From contig JABSOZ010000026.1 in assembly GCA_013215295.1 (NCBI GenBank), positions 1-57,044 of the forward strand: 57,044 nt of DNA. The letters run 5' to 3'. Made by a program: the position numbers and the translations under genes. Every line of letters begins with the position of its first letter. Position 1 is the first letter of the stretch. The notes beneath the pieces are model-generated. The model saw nothing but the letters and a program-made list of their open reading frames with translations. It was not told where the DNA came from and did no database searches. This document shows, one piece after another, positions 36,867 to 46,335 of the stretch. The DNA comes from Colwellia sp. GTDB lineage: Bacteria > Pseudomonadota > Gammaproteobacteria > Enterobacterales > Alteromonadaceae.

Positions 36867-38282
36867 TTAGAGTTTTTTATCAATAATATTTAAAAACTCA
36901 ACTAATCTGCCCAATAAAAAAGTATTGTTTTCTTTTTTCGCTAAAGTAATTCCCCGCTCAGCAGCGGATTTGGCTTCCTTGTATTGTTGCGCCCTTAACA
37001 GTAATTCTACGTAACTATCATAAGCATTAGCACTGGGGAAATGAGTAACGGTTTCTTTCATTAACGCCAACCCTGCCAAATACTTTTTATCACTAAGCAA
37101 GTTATAAGCATTAGTGGTTAATTCAGTTTCATTGGTGACAAATGTGCCATTTTTAATACCTAACGATAATTCAGCAAATACTTCAGCATAACCCCTTACC
37201 TTTAATTGTTCCTTTAACCACCAACTGACAGGTAAAGAGACTTTCTTTTGCTCAACAGTCGGTAATGTACTATTAGTAAAAAGAGTCGATATATAAGATC
37301 TCAGCTCTTTGAGTGTTGCTCTTCTACCATCTCGGGATAAAAGAATAATAAACAAATCTTTTTCTATATCATAATATTTCAAGGCATAATGTTTTGGGTA
37401 AGTACCATCGTGCCAAACTGAAGATATTTCGCCTTCTTTATTCGTACTATAAAAGCCGAAATCAAAATAAGCTCTGCCAGGGCCTCCCTTACTTGGCGTG
37501 AGTAACGCCTTTTTAAAAGCTTCATTACTGATCAAGCGGTTTGTCCACAGGGCTCTTTCCCATTGATAAATATCAAATGCAGTCATATATGCAGTAACAC
37601 CATCAATAGCTAACGGCTTTTCTCCAAAGGCCATTAAAGGTGCGCTATCATTTATATCATCTCGGGCAAATGCCGTTGTCATCTTCGAAAGAGCGAAAAG
37701 GTCTTTTTCTATATAGGTTTTATAATCGCTGTTTGTTATTTTTTCTATAATTAACGCTCTCAATACAGTGACAAAATTACCGTAGGAAAACCCTTCGCCC
37801 GGTTGGTACTTTAACTTTTTTACTGCTTTAATTTGCTCAACTACACCGGCTGTTTCTATACCCGTTATATAATTCATTTCACCTAAACCATTGGTATGTG
37901 TTAATAAGTGTTCTATGGTGATGTCATTCGCCCAAGCAGGTAAGTCAGTTAGGTATTTAGTTATTTTGTCATGGTAATTAATTTTACCTTTGGCCTCTAA
38001 CCTCATCAGTGCGACCGTGGTGAATTCTTTTATAATTGACCCTGGGGCAAAACGGTACTCGTTTGTGAGGGGCGTTTTTTCCTCTTTGTCAGCAAAGCCT
38101 ATTGAGCTTTGGTATATAACCCCTGCAGAGTTAGCAATGAGTATAGTACCGTTAAAATTTACTATTTTGTTCGCTTCGGCTACGACTTGATCAACGTTTT
38201 CAGTAAATTTCGTTTGTGCTTGTACATTCGTCAAGCATATTAAAAGAGCACATAGCGTGACAATGCGGTTGAGTAAATTCAT
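36867..38282 (-). CDS. Exported serine hydrolase (beta-lactamase fold) of the blaI operon
   Basis: A 471-residue protein with a signal peptide (NRIVTLCALLICLTNVQAQ). The SxxK motif is SIIK in FAPGSIIKEFTTVALM near residue 85, YxN is YGN in FSYGNFVTV near 165, and the third motif appears as HDG in WHDGTYPKHY rather than HSG/KTG. A helical TPR-like tail of about 100 residues follows. It comes after the BlaI and BlaR1-like genes on the same strand, so it is probably their regulated target. GGAATAAA is a fair ribosome-binding site. Confidence 0.75.
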   Translation of the reverse strand: MNLLNRIVTLCALLICLTNVQAQTKFTENVDQVVAEANKIVNFNGTILIANSAGVIYQSSIGFADKEEKTPLTNEYRFAPGSIIKEFTTVALMRLEAKGKINYHDKITKYLTDLPAWANDITIEHLLTHTNGLGEMNYITGIETAGVVEQIKAVKKLKYQPGEGFSYGNFVTVLRALIIEKITNSDYKTYIEKDLFALSKMTTAFARDDINDSAPLMAFGEKPLAIDGVTAYMTAFDIYQWERALWTNRLISNEAFKKALLTPSKGGPGRAYFDFGFYSTNKEGEISSVWHDGTYPKHYALKYYDIEKDLFIILLSRDGRRATLKELRSYISTLFTNSTLPTVEQKKVSLPVSWWLKEQLKVRGYAEVFAELSLGIKNGTFVTNETELTTNAYNLLSDKKYLAGLALMKETVTHFPSANAYDSYVELLLRAQQYKEAKSAAERGITLAKKENNTFLLGRLVEFLNIIDKKL

Positions 38283-38309
38283 ATTTTATTCCTAAGATTA
38301 AAGATACAG

Positions 38310-38344
38310 TCCCCCCGAGTTTTATCATTTAAACAAAGCGGGGG
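38310..38344 (-). terminator. GC hairpin upstream of the serine hydrolase gene (possible attenuator)
   Basis: CCCCCCG and CGGGGG flank a 21-nt AT-rich loop in the 111-bp gap between the BlaR1-like gene and the serine hydrolase gene. It could partly terminate or separate the mRNAs. No strong T tract follows on the minus strand, so the call is weak. Confidence 0.35.
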
Positions 38345-38393
38345 AGAAGTTCTTGAAGATGTTCTAAGCGTGAATATTAGTACTTTATATAGG

Positions 38394-40055
38394 TTACTTT
38401 TCAGTTGCTCCTTGACTGACCAAATATGCCGTTACGTTTTTATTGCGGGTAATATTCAAAGGTGTTCTAAAGTAAGGTCCATTAAGGTTATTGCCTTCCA
38501 TTCCTAAGTTAACATCAGCGCCATTTTCTACTAGAAACGTTACCATCGCTAAGTCGCCGCTTTGTGATGCGTTAATCAGTGGTGTTTCGTCTTCCGCCAC
38601 TCCCATATTCACATGCGCACCATTATCGATAAGAAATTTAGCCGCCGCTATATTACCTCTTTTAGCCGCTTCAATTAACGCACTGCCATCACCAAAAGCC
38701 TTAGAGTTTACATTTGCACCATGGTCGTAGAGGTATTCCATTAGATCTAAACGGTTTAGAATGACGGCTTCCATCAATGGACTTCCATCACCTTCAGATG
38801 TCTGGTTTACATCCGCGCCCATACTAATTAAGTCTTCCATTAGTTGACGGTTACCATGTCTAACGGCAAGGAGTAATGCTGTACCTTCACCACTGAAAGG
38901 AGTATTAATGTCCATGCCGGTAGCTAGCATTGCATGTAAAGCTTGTCGATCATCTCTGCGTATAATATTGACCAGTTTCTCTCCTTCTATTGAAGACATA
39001 CTTGAGTAATGATTCGACTCTTGCTTCAAGTTTGTCACATTTATTTTGGGTGCATAATACTGTGCAGCAGCTACGCTCGATACGGCTAAAGCAATACATG
39101 CGATGATTGTTGTGATTGTTTTAGGTGTTCTGTTTGATTTGATTTTTAGCACTTCGTTTACCCTCTGGTTAAGTTCTGATTTTTTGGCAAATAAACCCAT
39201 CGCCAAAATGTTTGTATGTTGAGACAACATAAGTTGTGCACAGTCAACTAATGACTGTGCATAGTTTTTCCCGCTGTTTAACTGTTTTGCTGCTCTCATA
39301 TCACACGCTAATTCTCGTGAAATATGAATTCGTCGGTTTAATATTCGCATGACAGGGCTCCACCAAAAGATGATAGCCAGTGCTTCTTGAAACAATCCAA
39401 CCCATAGGTCATTACGTTGAATATGTGCAACTTCATGTAAGATAATAGGCTCTAATTTCTTTGCTTCGAATCGTTCAACAACGGCATCAGGTACTAATAT
39501 AATGGGGGACAGCAGTCCAGTTGCCATCGGCGTACTCACACCTTTCACCATAAATATTGGAAATGCACTGATGTGTGTAAACTGCAGTCTCTTATCATCT
39601 TGCATAGCTTTTGAAACAAGCTTATGAGTAAAATATGCAGAACGAATAACTGAAACCCCGCGCCAACAACTCCCGATAAGCCAAATTGTCAAAAATAGGT
39701 AAATCCATATCATTGCGGCTAATACATCTTTGCTAGGTACGTTCCACTCGACAGGGTTAGGTTGCTGTTCAGTGAATTTCTGCGAAGAAATCAATGCACT
39801 TTCGCCGCTTTTATTACTCGAATTTGTTAAATTGTCAGTCTGCTTCGTTGCGTAAGTATTAGGTCTTACATCATCAACGAATAATGAAAACGGTAATAAC
39901 GTTGAAACAACAAAAACGGTGATCCATAACCAACTTTTTAATTCAGCGGTAAATTTAAATAACTTAAAAGCGAGCGTTAATATTAAAAATAAACTGCAGC
40001 CAATAAGTAGGTGGTATACCGCAAAACTGGCAAATATGGTCAATTCGAATAGCAT
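38394..40055 (-). CDS. BlaR1-type M56 metalloprotease fused to ankyrin repeats
   Basis: A 553-residue membrane protein. The N-terminal half is a BlaR1/MecR1-like M56 peptidase. It has hydrophobic segments at about 5-30, 38-55 and 112-130, the zinc motif HEVAH in IILHEVAHIQRNDLW near residue 210, and a further helix at about 315-330. In place of the penicillin-binding sensor, the C-terminus has about five ankyrin repeats (residues 360-545; GTALLLAVRHGNRQLMEDLI, GADVN, GSALIEAAKRGNIAAAKFLI). By BlaR1 topology the repeats would face the periplasm; this is inference. It follows the BlaI gene by 9 bp and probably relieves its repression by proteolysis. Confidence 0.82.
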   Translation of the reverse strand: MLFELTIFASFAVYHLLIGCSLFLILTLAFKLFKFTAELKSWLWITVFVVSTLLPFSLFVDDVRPNTYATKQTDNLTNSSNKSGESALISSQKFTEQQPNPVEWNVPSKDVLAAMIWIYLFLTIWLIGSCWRGVSVIRSAYFTHKLVSKAMQDDKRLQFTHISAFPIFMVKGVSTPMATGLLSPIILVPDAVVERFEAKKLEPIILHEVAHIQRNDLWVGLFQEALAIIFWWSPVMRILNRRIHISRELACDMRAAKQLNSGKNYAQSLVDCAQLMLSQHTNILAMGLFAKKSELNQRVNEVLKIKSNRTPKTITTIIACIALAVSSVAAAQYYAPKINVTNLKQESNHYSSMSSIEGEKLVNIIRRDDRQALHAMLATGMDINTPFSGEGTALLLAVRHGNRQLMEDLISMGADVNQTSEGDGSPLMEAVILNRLDLMEYLYDHGANVNSKAFGDGSALIEAAKRGNIAAAKFLIDNGAHVNMGVAEDETPLINASQSGDLAMVTFLVENGADVNLGMEGNNLNGPYFRTPLNITRNKNVTAYLVSQGATEK

Positions 40056-40064
40056 AAGAGTTAC

Positions 40065-40442
40065 CTAATCTTCTTTGTCTATTTGATCTTGCAAAGATTG
40101 CAAATCATCTAGGTTTATATTGGATTCTTCCATCAAATGTTGGGCGAGCAATTCAGGAGAGCTGCCAAAGAAACGATTCAATAATGAAGTAAGTGCGCCT
40201 TGTCGTGCCTCTTTTTGAGATATCTTTGCTCGGTAAATGAATGCTCTGCCTTCTTTACGATATTCGGCGTAGCCCTTCTCTTCGAGAATCTTGCACATAG
40301 TCTGCGCAGTTGTATATGCAGTCGGCTTTTCCTCTGATAATGCCTGAGCAATATCTTTCACAGATGCTTCACCTTCTTTCCAAAGAACCTCTAAAATACG
40401 CTGTTCAACATCGGTGAGTTGGTTTGATTTTTTTCTGGCCAT
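40065..40442 (-). CDS. BlaI/MecI/CopY-family transcriptional repressor
   Basis: A 125-residue winged-helix repressor (LTDVEQRILEVLWKEGEASV, TAYTTAQTMCKILEEKGYAE, YRKEGRAFIYRAKIS) with the C-terminal dimerisation helices of the family (LTSLLNRFFGSSPELLAQHL). The normal control is cleavage by a BlaR1-type protease, encoded next. Twin palindromes CTAATTAATTAG flank the promoter of this gene (40453-40464 and 40499-40510) and are the expected BlaI operators. AGGAG precedes the start by 7 bp. Confidence 0.9.
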   Translation of the reverse strand: MARKKSNQLTDVEQRILEVLWKEGEASVKDIAQALSEEKPTAYTTAQTMCKILEEKGYAEYRKEGRAFIYRAKISQKEARQGALTSLLNRFFGSSPELLAQHLMEESNINLDDLQSLQDQIDKED

Positions 40443-40452
40443 AGCTTAACTC

Positions 40453-40464
40453 CTAATTAATTAG
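40453..40464. promoter_or_regulatory. BlaI-type operator 1
   Basis: CTAATTAATTAG is a perfect 12-bp palindrome. It overlaps the ribosome-binding site of the BlaI gene and lies just downstream of the -10 element of its promoter. Confidence 0.7.
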
Positions 40465-40465
40465 T

Positions 40466-40496
40466 TTTTAATTTAGTGCAAACAATAAATCTTGTC
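40466..40496 (-). promoter_or_regulatory. Promoter of the blaI operon
   Basis: On the minus strand TTGACA is followed after 17 bp by TAAATT, a good -35 and a fair -10. It lies between the two operators, so repressor binding at both would block it. Confidence 0.65.
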
Positions 40497-40512
40497 AACT
40501 AATTAATTAGTT
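40497..40512. promoter_or_regulatory. BlaI-type operator 2
   Basis: AACTAATTAATTAGTT is a perfect 16-bp palindrome containing the same 12-bp core as operator 1, 46 bp away, and it overlaps the -35 element by its edge. Confidence 0.7.
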
Positions 40513-40908
40513 TTTAAATGTGAGGTAAACAAAATATAGCGTTTTATATGTATTTTAATATGCATGTTCTCTAGAAATTAGTCATAAATTACAATCTATT
40601 ACTGTGAATTTTTAGTGCTGGTTTTTATGTGTTATAGAATTGATAAAATGATTTGATTTTTTAATAATGGCTTTTAAATTTAAGGTGCTTATGACTTTAG
40701 TTTCACACTATTGGTGAGAGGCTGATCAAAATTTTGATGTCATTTTTTATATAACTATGACGAGATCCCAGACATCATTACTTTTGATTACTACGGCAAC
40801 GAGTGCCAATATTTCTTACCAGTTTGAAAAATATTCGGCAGAATAACAGGTAATCATTACGCTGCATTTTGCGCTTTATCTGTTAAAATGGTCTCTTTAA
40901 TAAACGTT

Positions 40909-40981
40909 GTTGGCAGCCAACCCGCTTCTGGTGAACGGCTTAGCCGTGAATTCGGCCCATATTACCTAATTTGTTTTTTTT
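40909..40981 (+). ncRNA. Hairpin-rich leader of the ydeP-type gene (candidate regulatory RNA)
   Basis: GTTGGCaGCCAAC (40909-40921), ACGGCttaGCCGT (40935-40947) and GCCG...CGGC (40943-40956) are short hairpins; the last two share GCCG and are mutually exclusive. A run of eight T (about 40974-40981) follows. Such an arrangement before a molybdopterin enzyme gene could be a riboswitch or attenuator, but it does not match the Moco motif in detail that I can verify. Confidence 0.35.
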
Positions 40982-41029
40982 GCTTACAACACGCGCAACT
41001 AAAATGCTACGCATATAAAGAGAATTTAC

Positions 41030-43309
41030 ATGTCTAAGTCATCAAAAGATAATCCTGCCTATTCTTCACCCGCAGGTGGCTGGGGAGCATTAAGAAGCTC
41101 TGCTAAACATTTGATCCAAAGTGAAAATGCAGCCAAAAGCGTTAAAGCATTACTCAGGGCTAATCAGCCTGGTGGTTTTGACTGCCCGGGCTGTGCGTGG
41201 GGAGACTCTACAACGGCTGGCAAAGTTGATTTTTGTGAAAATGGCGTTAAAGCCATTGCATGGGAAGCCACCAGTAAACGTGTTGATAGCAGCTTTTTTA
41301 GACAGTATTCCATAACCGAGTTACAGCAATGGGATGACCATTCTCTAGAAAAAAGCGGCCGTTTAACCGAGCCAATGTACTATGACGGGATAAGCGATCA
41401 CTACCAACCGATTAGTTGGGATGAAGCTTTTAAAGTGATTGGAATTAGCCTGCAACAGCTAACTTCTCCCAATGAAGCCTTATTTTATACCTCTGGTAGA
41501 GCAAGCAATGAAGTCGCTTACTTATACCAATTATTTGGCCGTGTCCTCGGCACAAATAACTTTCCCGATTGCTCGAACATGTGCCATGAAGCGTCAGGCG
41601 TTGGCATGACTAAAAGCATAGGAATAGGTAAAGGCACAGTTACCATGGACGACTTTTCTCAAGCTGACGCTATTTTTGTTTTTGGTCAAAACCCTGGAAC
41701 CAATCATCCTCGTATGTTGGGCACCTTGCGTGAGGCAAGTAAACGCGGCGCTAAAATTGTTTCAATTAACAATTTAAAAGAACGCGGTTTACAAAAGTTT
41801 TCAGATCCACAAAGCCCAAAAGAAATGATATTTTTAACCGGCACGACCATCAGTAAATATTATTTCACCCCTAGATTAGGCGGCGACATGGCGTTATTAC
41901 GTGGTGTAGCTAAATGTTTATTTGAACGCTTTGAGCAAGACAAATCGACACTAGACACTGACTTTATCAAGGAACATTGCCACGGTTTTGAAGACTATCA
42001 ACGCAGTGTAGCCGCAAGCGATTGGGACAAAATTCTCGACCAATCTAGTTTAACTCGTGAAGAAATTGAGCAAATAGCAACCCTATACGCCAGTAGTGAA
42101 AAGGTTATTTTTACTTGGGCTATGGGTATTACCCAACACCGTCATTCTGTTGCTACGGTTCGAGAGCTGGTAAACGTATTAATGCTAAGAGGTAATATTG
42201 GCAAAGCCGGTGCAGGTGCATGTCCAGTACGTGGTCATTCCAATGTACAAGGAAATCGCACCATGGGCATTAACGAAAAGCCATCAATGGACTTTCTTGA
42301 CTCCTTAGAAAAGCGTTACACCTTTACGGTTCCACGTGACGCTGGTTTTAATACCGTTGAATCTATTCATGCGATGCTTGAAGGTAAAGCTAAAGTATTT
42401 ATTGCCTTAGGCGGTAATTTTTCGGCGGCAACCCCAGATACTAAACGCACTCACCAAGCCTTAAGAAACTGTGATTTAACCGTACAAATTAGCACTAAGC
42501 TAAATCGCAGCCATGTGGTAACAGGCAAACGTGCCTTAATTCTTCCGTGTCTTGGCCGTACAGAAATTGATCGACAAACGAGTGGCGAACAATGTATCAC
42601 GGTAGAAGACTCAATGAGTATGGTGCATGCTTCAAGAGGTCAAAATGAACCGGCATCTGACAAACTTCGTTCAGAGACATCTATTGTAGCCGGTATGGCA
42701 ATGGCGTCTTTAGGCGATCAAAAAGTAGATTGGAATAAATTAGCCAGTAATTACGCGTTAATTCGCGAAGAAATAAGTGCGGTATTACCGAGCTTTGAAA
42801 ATTATAACTCACGAATAAAAGAAGGCAGAGGTTTTTACCTGCAAAACCCTGCAGCACTTCGACAATGGCGTACCCCTGAGAAAAAAGCTGAATTTTCTGA
42901 TGCGAACTTACCAGAACAACTCGCGCATGAACGCGCACAATTGATGACAGAAAAACCTGTATTAACCCTGCAAACCCTGCGTTCTCATGACCAATACAAT
43001 ACTACTATTTATGGTATGGATGATCGCTACCGTGGGGTATATGGCGAGCGAAATGTCATCTTTATGAATGAAGATGACATCAGTAAGCAAGCATTGAACA
43101 GTGGCGATTATGTAAAAATAACCTCAATATCAAACGACGGTATTGAACGTTCAGTCTCTAATTTCAAAATTATTGAATATGCAATCCCTGCGGGTTGTGT
43201 GGCGGCATATTATCCTGAAACTAATCCGTTAGTGCCATTAGAAAGCATCGCTGATGACTGCGGAACGCCAACCTATAAATCGATTGCAGTTTCAATTGAG
43301 AAGATCTAA
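41030..43309 (+). CDS. ydeP: FdhF/YdeP-family molybdopterin oxidoreductase
   Basis: A 759-residue soluble member of the molybdopterin (bis-MGD) oxidoreductase family, close to YdeP. Features are PGGFDCPGCAWGDS near residue 47, EALFYTSGRASNEVAYLYQL near residue 147, a CSNMCHEASGVGM segment, FVFGQNPGTNHPRML, and AGACPVRGHSNVQGNRTMGI near residue 400. A molydop-binding barrel follows in the last 110 residues. There is no twin-arginine signal and the N-terminal Fe-S cysteine set looks incomplete, as in YdeP. In E. coli the homologue contributes to acid resistance by an unclear reaction. A structured leader precedes it. Confidence 0.85.
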   Translation: MSKSSKDNPAYSSPAGGWGALRSSAKHLIQSENAAKSVKALLRANQPGGFDCPGCAWGDSTTAGKVDFCENGVKAIAWEATSKRVDSSFFRQYSITELQQWDDHSLEKSGRLTEPMYYDGISDHYQPISWDEAFKVIGISLQQLTSPNEALFYTSGRASNEVAYLYQLFGRVLGTNNFPDCSNMCHEASGVGMTKSIGIGKGTVTMDDFSQADAIFVFGQNPGTNHPRMLGTLREASKRGAKIVSINNLKERGLQKFSDPQSPKEMIFLTGTTISKYYFTPRLGGDMALLRGVAKCLFERFEQDKSTLDTDFIKEHCHGFEDYQRSVAASDWDKILDQSSLTREEIEQIATLYASSEKVIFTWAMGITQHRHSVATVRELVNVLMLRGNIGKAGAGACPVRGHSNVQGNRTMGINEKPSMDFLDSLEKRYTFTVPRDAGFNTVESIHAMLEGKAKVFIALGGNFSAATPDTKRTHQALRNCDLTVQISTKLNRSHVVTGKRALILPCLGRTEIDRQTSGEQCITVEDSMSMVHASRGQNEPASDKLRSETSIVAGMAMASLGDQKVDWNKLASNYALIREEISAVLPSFENYNSRIKEGRGFYLQNPAALRQWRTPEKKAEFSDANLPEQLAHERAQLMTEKPVLTLQTLRSHDQYNTTIYGMDDRYRGVYGERNVIFMNEDDISKQALNSGDYVKITSISNDGIERSVSNFKIIEYAIPAGCVAAYYPETNPLVPLESIADDCGTPTYKSIAVSIEKI

Positions 43310-43345
43310 ATAGGGAATAGTCTATCAATATAACAGCTTATGTAA

Positions 43346-43672
43346 TCAATTAACTTTAAGTGAGCCTTTTTCGGCTTGCTTTATTATTGTGTAGGGTAAA
43401 ACGACAGTATCTGAAATTGCAGATAAAACCGTATCTATAACAAACCAAGGTAGTTTGTTAGTTGAACTACCCAAATATATTCTTGTACTTGGTTCACCAT
43501 ACATAAGGCAGAAATTATACCAAACACCACTATAAACTCTTGGTATCTCTTCACAATAACTTTTTTTTCCATTATAGGAAATATCAATATGGTCCGTTGG
43601 GGGATCAATCGTTTTAATTGTCGCACATGAAAATGTGCATAAAGCTAATAAAATAAATGTGAATCCTTTCAT
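43346..43672 (-). CDS. YceK/YidQ-family lipoprotein
   Basis: A 108-residue protein with a lipoprotein signal (LLALCTFSC, lipobox TFSC near residues 12-15). The mature part matches the YceK/YidQ pattern (IPRVYSGVWYNFCLMYG, WFVIDTVLSAISDTVVLPYT). The family is anchored in the envelope; its role is unknown. It is convergent with the ydeP-type gene. Confidence 0.75.
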   Translation of the reverse strand: MKGFTFILLALCTFSCATIKTIDPPTDHIDISYNGKKSYCEEIPRVYSGVWYNFCLMYGEPSTRIYLGSSTNKLPWFVIDTVLSAISDTVVLPYTIIKQAEKGSLKVN

Positions 43673-44097
43673 AAAAAATACTCCTTAGATGAAAATTACA
43701 TACGGCCTGAGTGAAAGGCTGCAATTACAAACTATTGGTGATCAATGCCAAAAGCAAATAATTCAACCCTATAATAACTCTTTTTACCACATCAACAACG
43801 TGAAATTTCGAGTACTTGGTTTGAAATGCCTGGCATTATAAAATTAACTTTCGAAGACAAATAGTGATAACCGTGCTTATTACTCATCTAAACCTACAGA
43901 TTATTATGGCGATCTTTCATTAATGTCTATCCGATAAAATGTATGTGAATCGTGTTAATGTCACATAACTTCAAGGCTTTAAAAACTATAAGTGTTTATT
44001 ATTACTTTAGATTTCTGATTATGACTTACCCGATATATGCCAAGAAATCCATTGGAAAGTGTTCTATCAACGAGTCTTTATACACTAATCTTCTGAT
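43673..44097. other. Intergenic stretch, no gene seen
   Basis: About 425 bp between two minus-strand genes. No hairpin or repeat stood out. Upstream signals of the YceK-type gene should lie at the left end. Confidence 0.45.
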
Positions 44098-45135
44098 TCA
44101 ATTACGATTTAATCTAACTTTTTGAATAACTGATATAACGGCGTTCACAACAATTTCAGGACGCTCAAACTGAACATAGTGGTCTGCGTTGTATATGACT
44201 GTAAGTTCACTGTTGGTTGACCAAGAGGCTTGATCCTTATGTGTGAAAAGGTCTTTTTTTATTAATATCGGCAACTGCTGACGAGTAAGACCTGCCGCAC
44301 TTAATTCGTCATCTGACATGTGTTGATAATCAGAAATAGCGCCGATAACAAAAAGAGGTTTGTTACCAAAGTCGCGATAGCTACCTGCTTCATTCAACGA
44401 TTGCGAGTAAGATTGGCTTTCTTGTGTTAATGCCAGTCCAGATGAAGGGGAATAGGCATCTATAGTTTGCTCGTCTTTGATGGATTGATTAACAAGTCTG
44501 TCGTCATTTGATTGTGCAAATATACGGGTTAGCCCAACAAAACTCCACAAGGGTTCAAAAAAGTCCATTACAACATAAGAAAATCGACTGAATAACGGCT
44601 CTTGATACTCTTTGAAAATTTCAATTTGATCTGGGTGTGATGTATCAACAAAAACCAAGCCCGCAACACTTGTACTGAAATATTTAGTAAAAGTAGTTAT
44701 GTAAGGACCACCAAAAGAATGGCCAACTAAAATATAGGGTGGTTCTTCACCTGCTATTGATAATGTTTTATTAAGATCTTCGGCAATCGCTTTAGCTAGT
44801 GAATCTTTAGTCGTTACACGGGGATCACTCCACATCATTCCTGCACGATCATATGTACATGCCCGTGTCGTTTTAGCTATTTTATCATGCACCATCGACC
44901 AACTGAGTGAGCCACTGGTGTCGAAGCCCGACTCAAAAACTACTATCGGGCTACCACTTCCTCTGCAATCCAAGTGCATGTATCGTTCGCCAATATCAAT
45001 TAATTGACCTGTAGGTGGGAAATCTATTAACGCTTGATTTCTCGCGAATATTTCGTGAATCACTCCGATGGTAGAGCAAATCACAATTAGGCCAATAATA
45101 TGACGAAAGTAAAATTTATTGTTTATTTTAAACAC
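44098..45135 (-). CDS. Membrane-anchored alpha/beta-hydrolase
   Basis: A 345-residue protein with one N-terminal membrane helix or uncleaved signal (FRHIIGLIVICSTIGVIHEI). The alpha/beta-hydrolase fold follows. It includes the SPIVVFESGFDTSGSLSW oxyanion strand, the nucleophile in ILVGHSFGGPYITTF near residue 138, and a probable catalytic His in TVIYNADHYVQFERP near residue 318. Substrate unknown. Confidence 0.8.
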   Translation of the reverse strand: MFKINNKFYFRHIIGLIVICSTIGVIHEIFARNQALIDFPPTGQLIDIGERYMHLDCRGSGSPIVVFESGFDTSGSLSWSMVHDKIAKTTRACTYDRAGMMWSDPRVTTKDSLAKAIAEDLNKTLSIAGEEPPYILVGHSFGGPYITTFTKYFSTSVAGLVFVDTSHPDQIEIFKEYQEPLFSRFSYVVMDFFEPLWSFVGLTRIFAQSNDDRLVNQSIKDEQTIDAYSPSSGLALTQESQSYSQSLNEAGSYRDFGNKPLFVIGAISDYQHMSDDELSAAGLTRQQLPILIKKDLFTHKDQASWSTNSELTVIYNADHYVQFERPEIVVNAVISVIQKVRLNRN

Positions 45136-45336
45136 TCTAACTCCATTGAAAGCGACATCATATTAACTTGAGGGCCGGTTAACAGCGTGTATTCATTGTT
45201 AATTTAAACTAAGCCCATCAATATTATAACAAAATAATTTTACGTTACTTCTGTATATCTATAGGCTTACTGTATCTTTTTGTTTGGTGTTTAGCACTAG
45301 AACAGGGGAAACCAGCTACAGGAAAACTTACCTTTC

Positions 45337-46335
45337 TTATGATAACTGGTCTCGACAAATAGCGCGGTTTTGCGTTTTTACAGATTTACAGAGTCGAACA
45401 TATTTTTGTTCTATAACCTGCTTGCCCCATTGGTTACCTGAAATTTCTTCAACGAGGTCAAAGTTGTGTCGCTCATAAAGTTTTTTTGCAGCATCTAAAC
45501 CTTTATAGGTCCAAAGGTGAACTTCATTAAACCCTTGGGTATCACAAAAATCCATCGTTATTTGTATTAGTTTACTTCCAAGGCCTACTGATTGCAGCGT
45601 GTTGTCAATTATAAACCAACGAAGGTGTGCTACATTATTGCCTAGATCCTCTCCATCAATAGTAATGCCGCCGACAATTTTTCCACTTTGTTCGGCATAC
45701 CATGTTTTATTTTTACTATTGTCAGCTCGTGGCATAAACTCTGCCATACCAGTGGCTACCAGACCTTCAAAAATTGCACCCAAACCTGCTATCTGACTAT
45801 GAATACTGCCATGATATCCGGATATAGCGCCAATAAGGCCTGGTCGATAGCCTTCATGAATTGCGATCTCTATAGGTTTTACTTCTGGGTCAAGCGCCTT
45901 AGAATATAAGTCTAATCCTTGCATGATCACGTCACGCGATGCACCACTTAGTGGAGCTATAGCATTGATCACCTGATTTTTAGCAAAATTATTTATTTCC
46001 TTTAAGGTAACTTCTCCTTGCTGCGTAAGAAATAAATTCTTCTGCCTGGTATCTATATCTGATTTTTTTTCTTCAACCTCACCATGTTTTATTAAGTTTT
46101 GAATCAAACGGCTAACCGATGACTTATCAAGATCCAAACGTTCTGAAAGCTCTTTACCTAAAAGTTTTCCTTGAGCGCCTATTTCGATAATGGCATGAAC
46201 AGCTGAAGCAGAATATTTGGTGCCCGCTATATTTTTTTTCATGTAACCAAATTTACGGACTAATGTCCGTGAAGCGAAACGAATAGAATTGATCATTTCG
46301 TCATTTAATTCATATTCTCTATTTATAGTGCTCAT
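45337..46335 (-). CDS. MarR-GNAT fusion protein
   Basis: A 332-residue protein that joins a MarR winged helix (residues 1-145; GKLLGKELSERLDLDKSSVS, RLIQNLIKHGEVEEKKSDID) with a GNAT acetyltransferase (residues 170-320; LRWFIIDNTLQSVGLGSKLI, QTMDF-like helix, and HLWTYKGLDAAKKLYERHNF). The acetyl-CoA loop is QSVGLGSKL. Such bifunctional MarR/GNAT proteins are widespread and link gene control with an acetylation reaction of unknown substrate. Confidence 0.85.
   Translation of the reverse strand: MSTINREYELNDEMINSIRFASRTLVRKFGYMKKNIAGTKYSASAVHAIIEIGAQGKLLGKELSERLDLDKSSVSRLIQNLIKHGEVEEKKSDIDTRQKNLFLTQQGEVTLKEINNFAKNQVINAIAPLSGASRDVIMQGLDLYSKALDPEVKPIEIAIHEGYRPGLIGAISGYHGSIHSQIAGLGAIFEGLVATGMAEFMPRADNSKNKTWYAEQSGKIVGGITIDGEDLGNNVAHLRWFIIDNTLQSVGLGSKLIQITMDFCDTQGFNEVHLWTYKGLDAAKKLYERHNFDLVEEISGNQWGKQVIEQKYVRLCKSVKTQNRAICRDQLS

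Larger units (their letters stand above)
40443..41029. other. Divergent promoter region of the blaI and ydeP-type genes
   Basis: About 590 bp. The left end holds the BlaI operators and promoter. The right part holds the hairpin-rich leader at 40909-40981. The middle (40560-40860) is AT-rich with no gene recognised. Confidence 0.6.

Noticed and set aside
40909-40981. Molybdenum-cofactor (Moco) riboswitch
   Set aside because: Context fits, but the known Moco motif's conserved parts could not be matched by eye; kept only as an unnamed leader candidate.
43360-43375. AGCC/GGCT hairpin near the end of the YceK-type gene as a terminator
   Set aside because: Only a 4-bp stem, and it lies inside the coding region.
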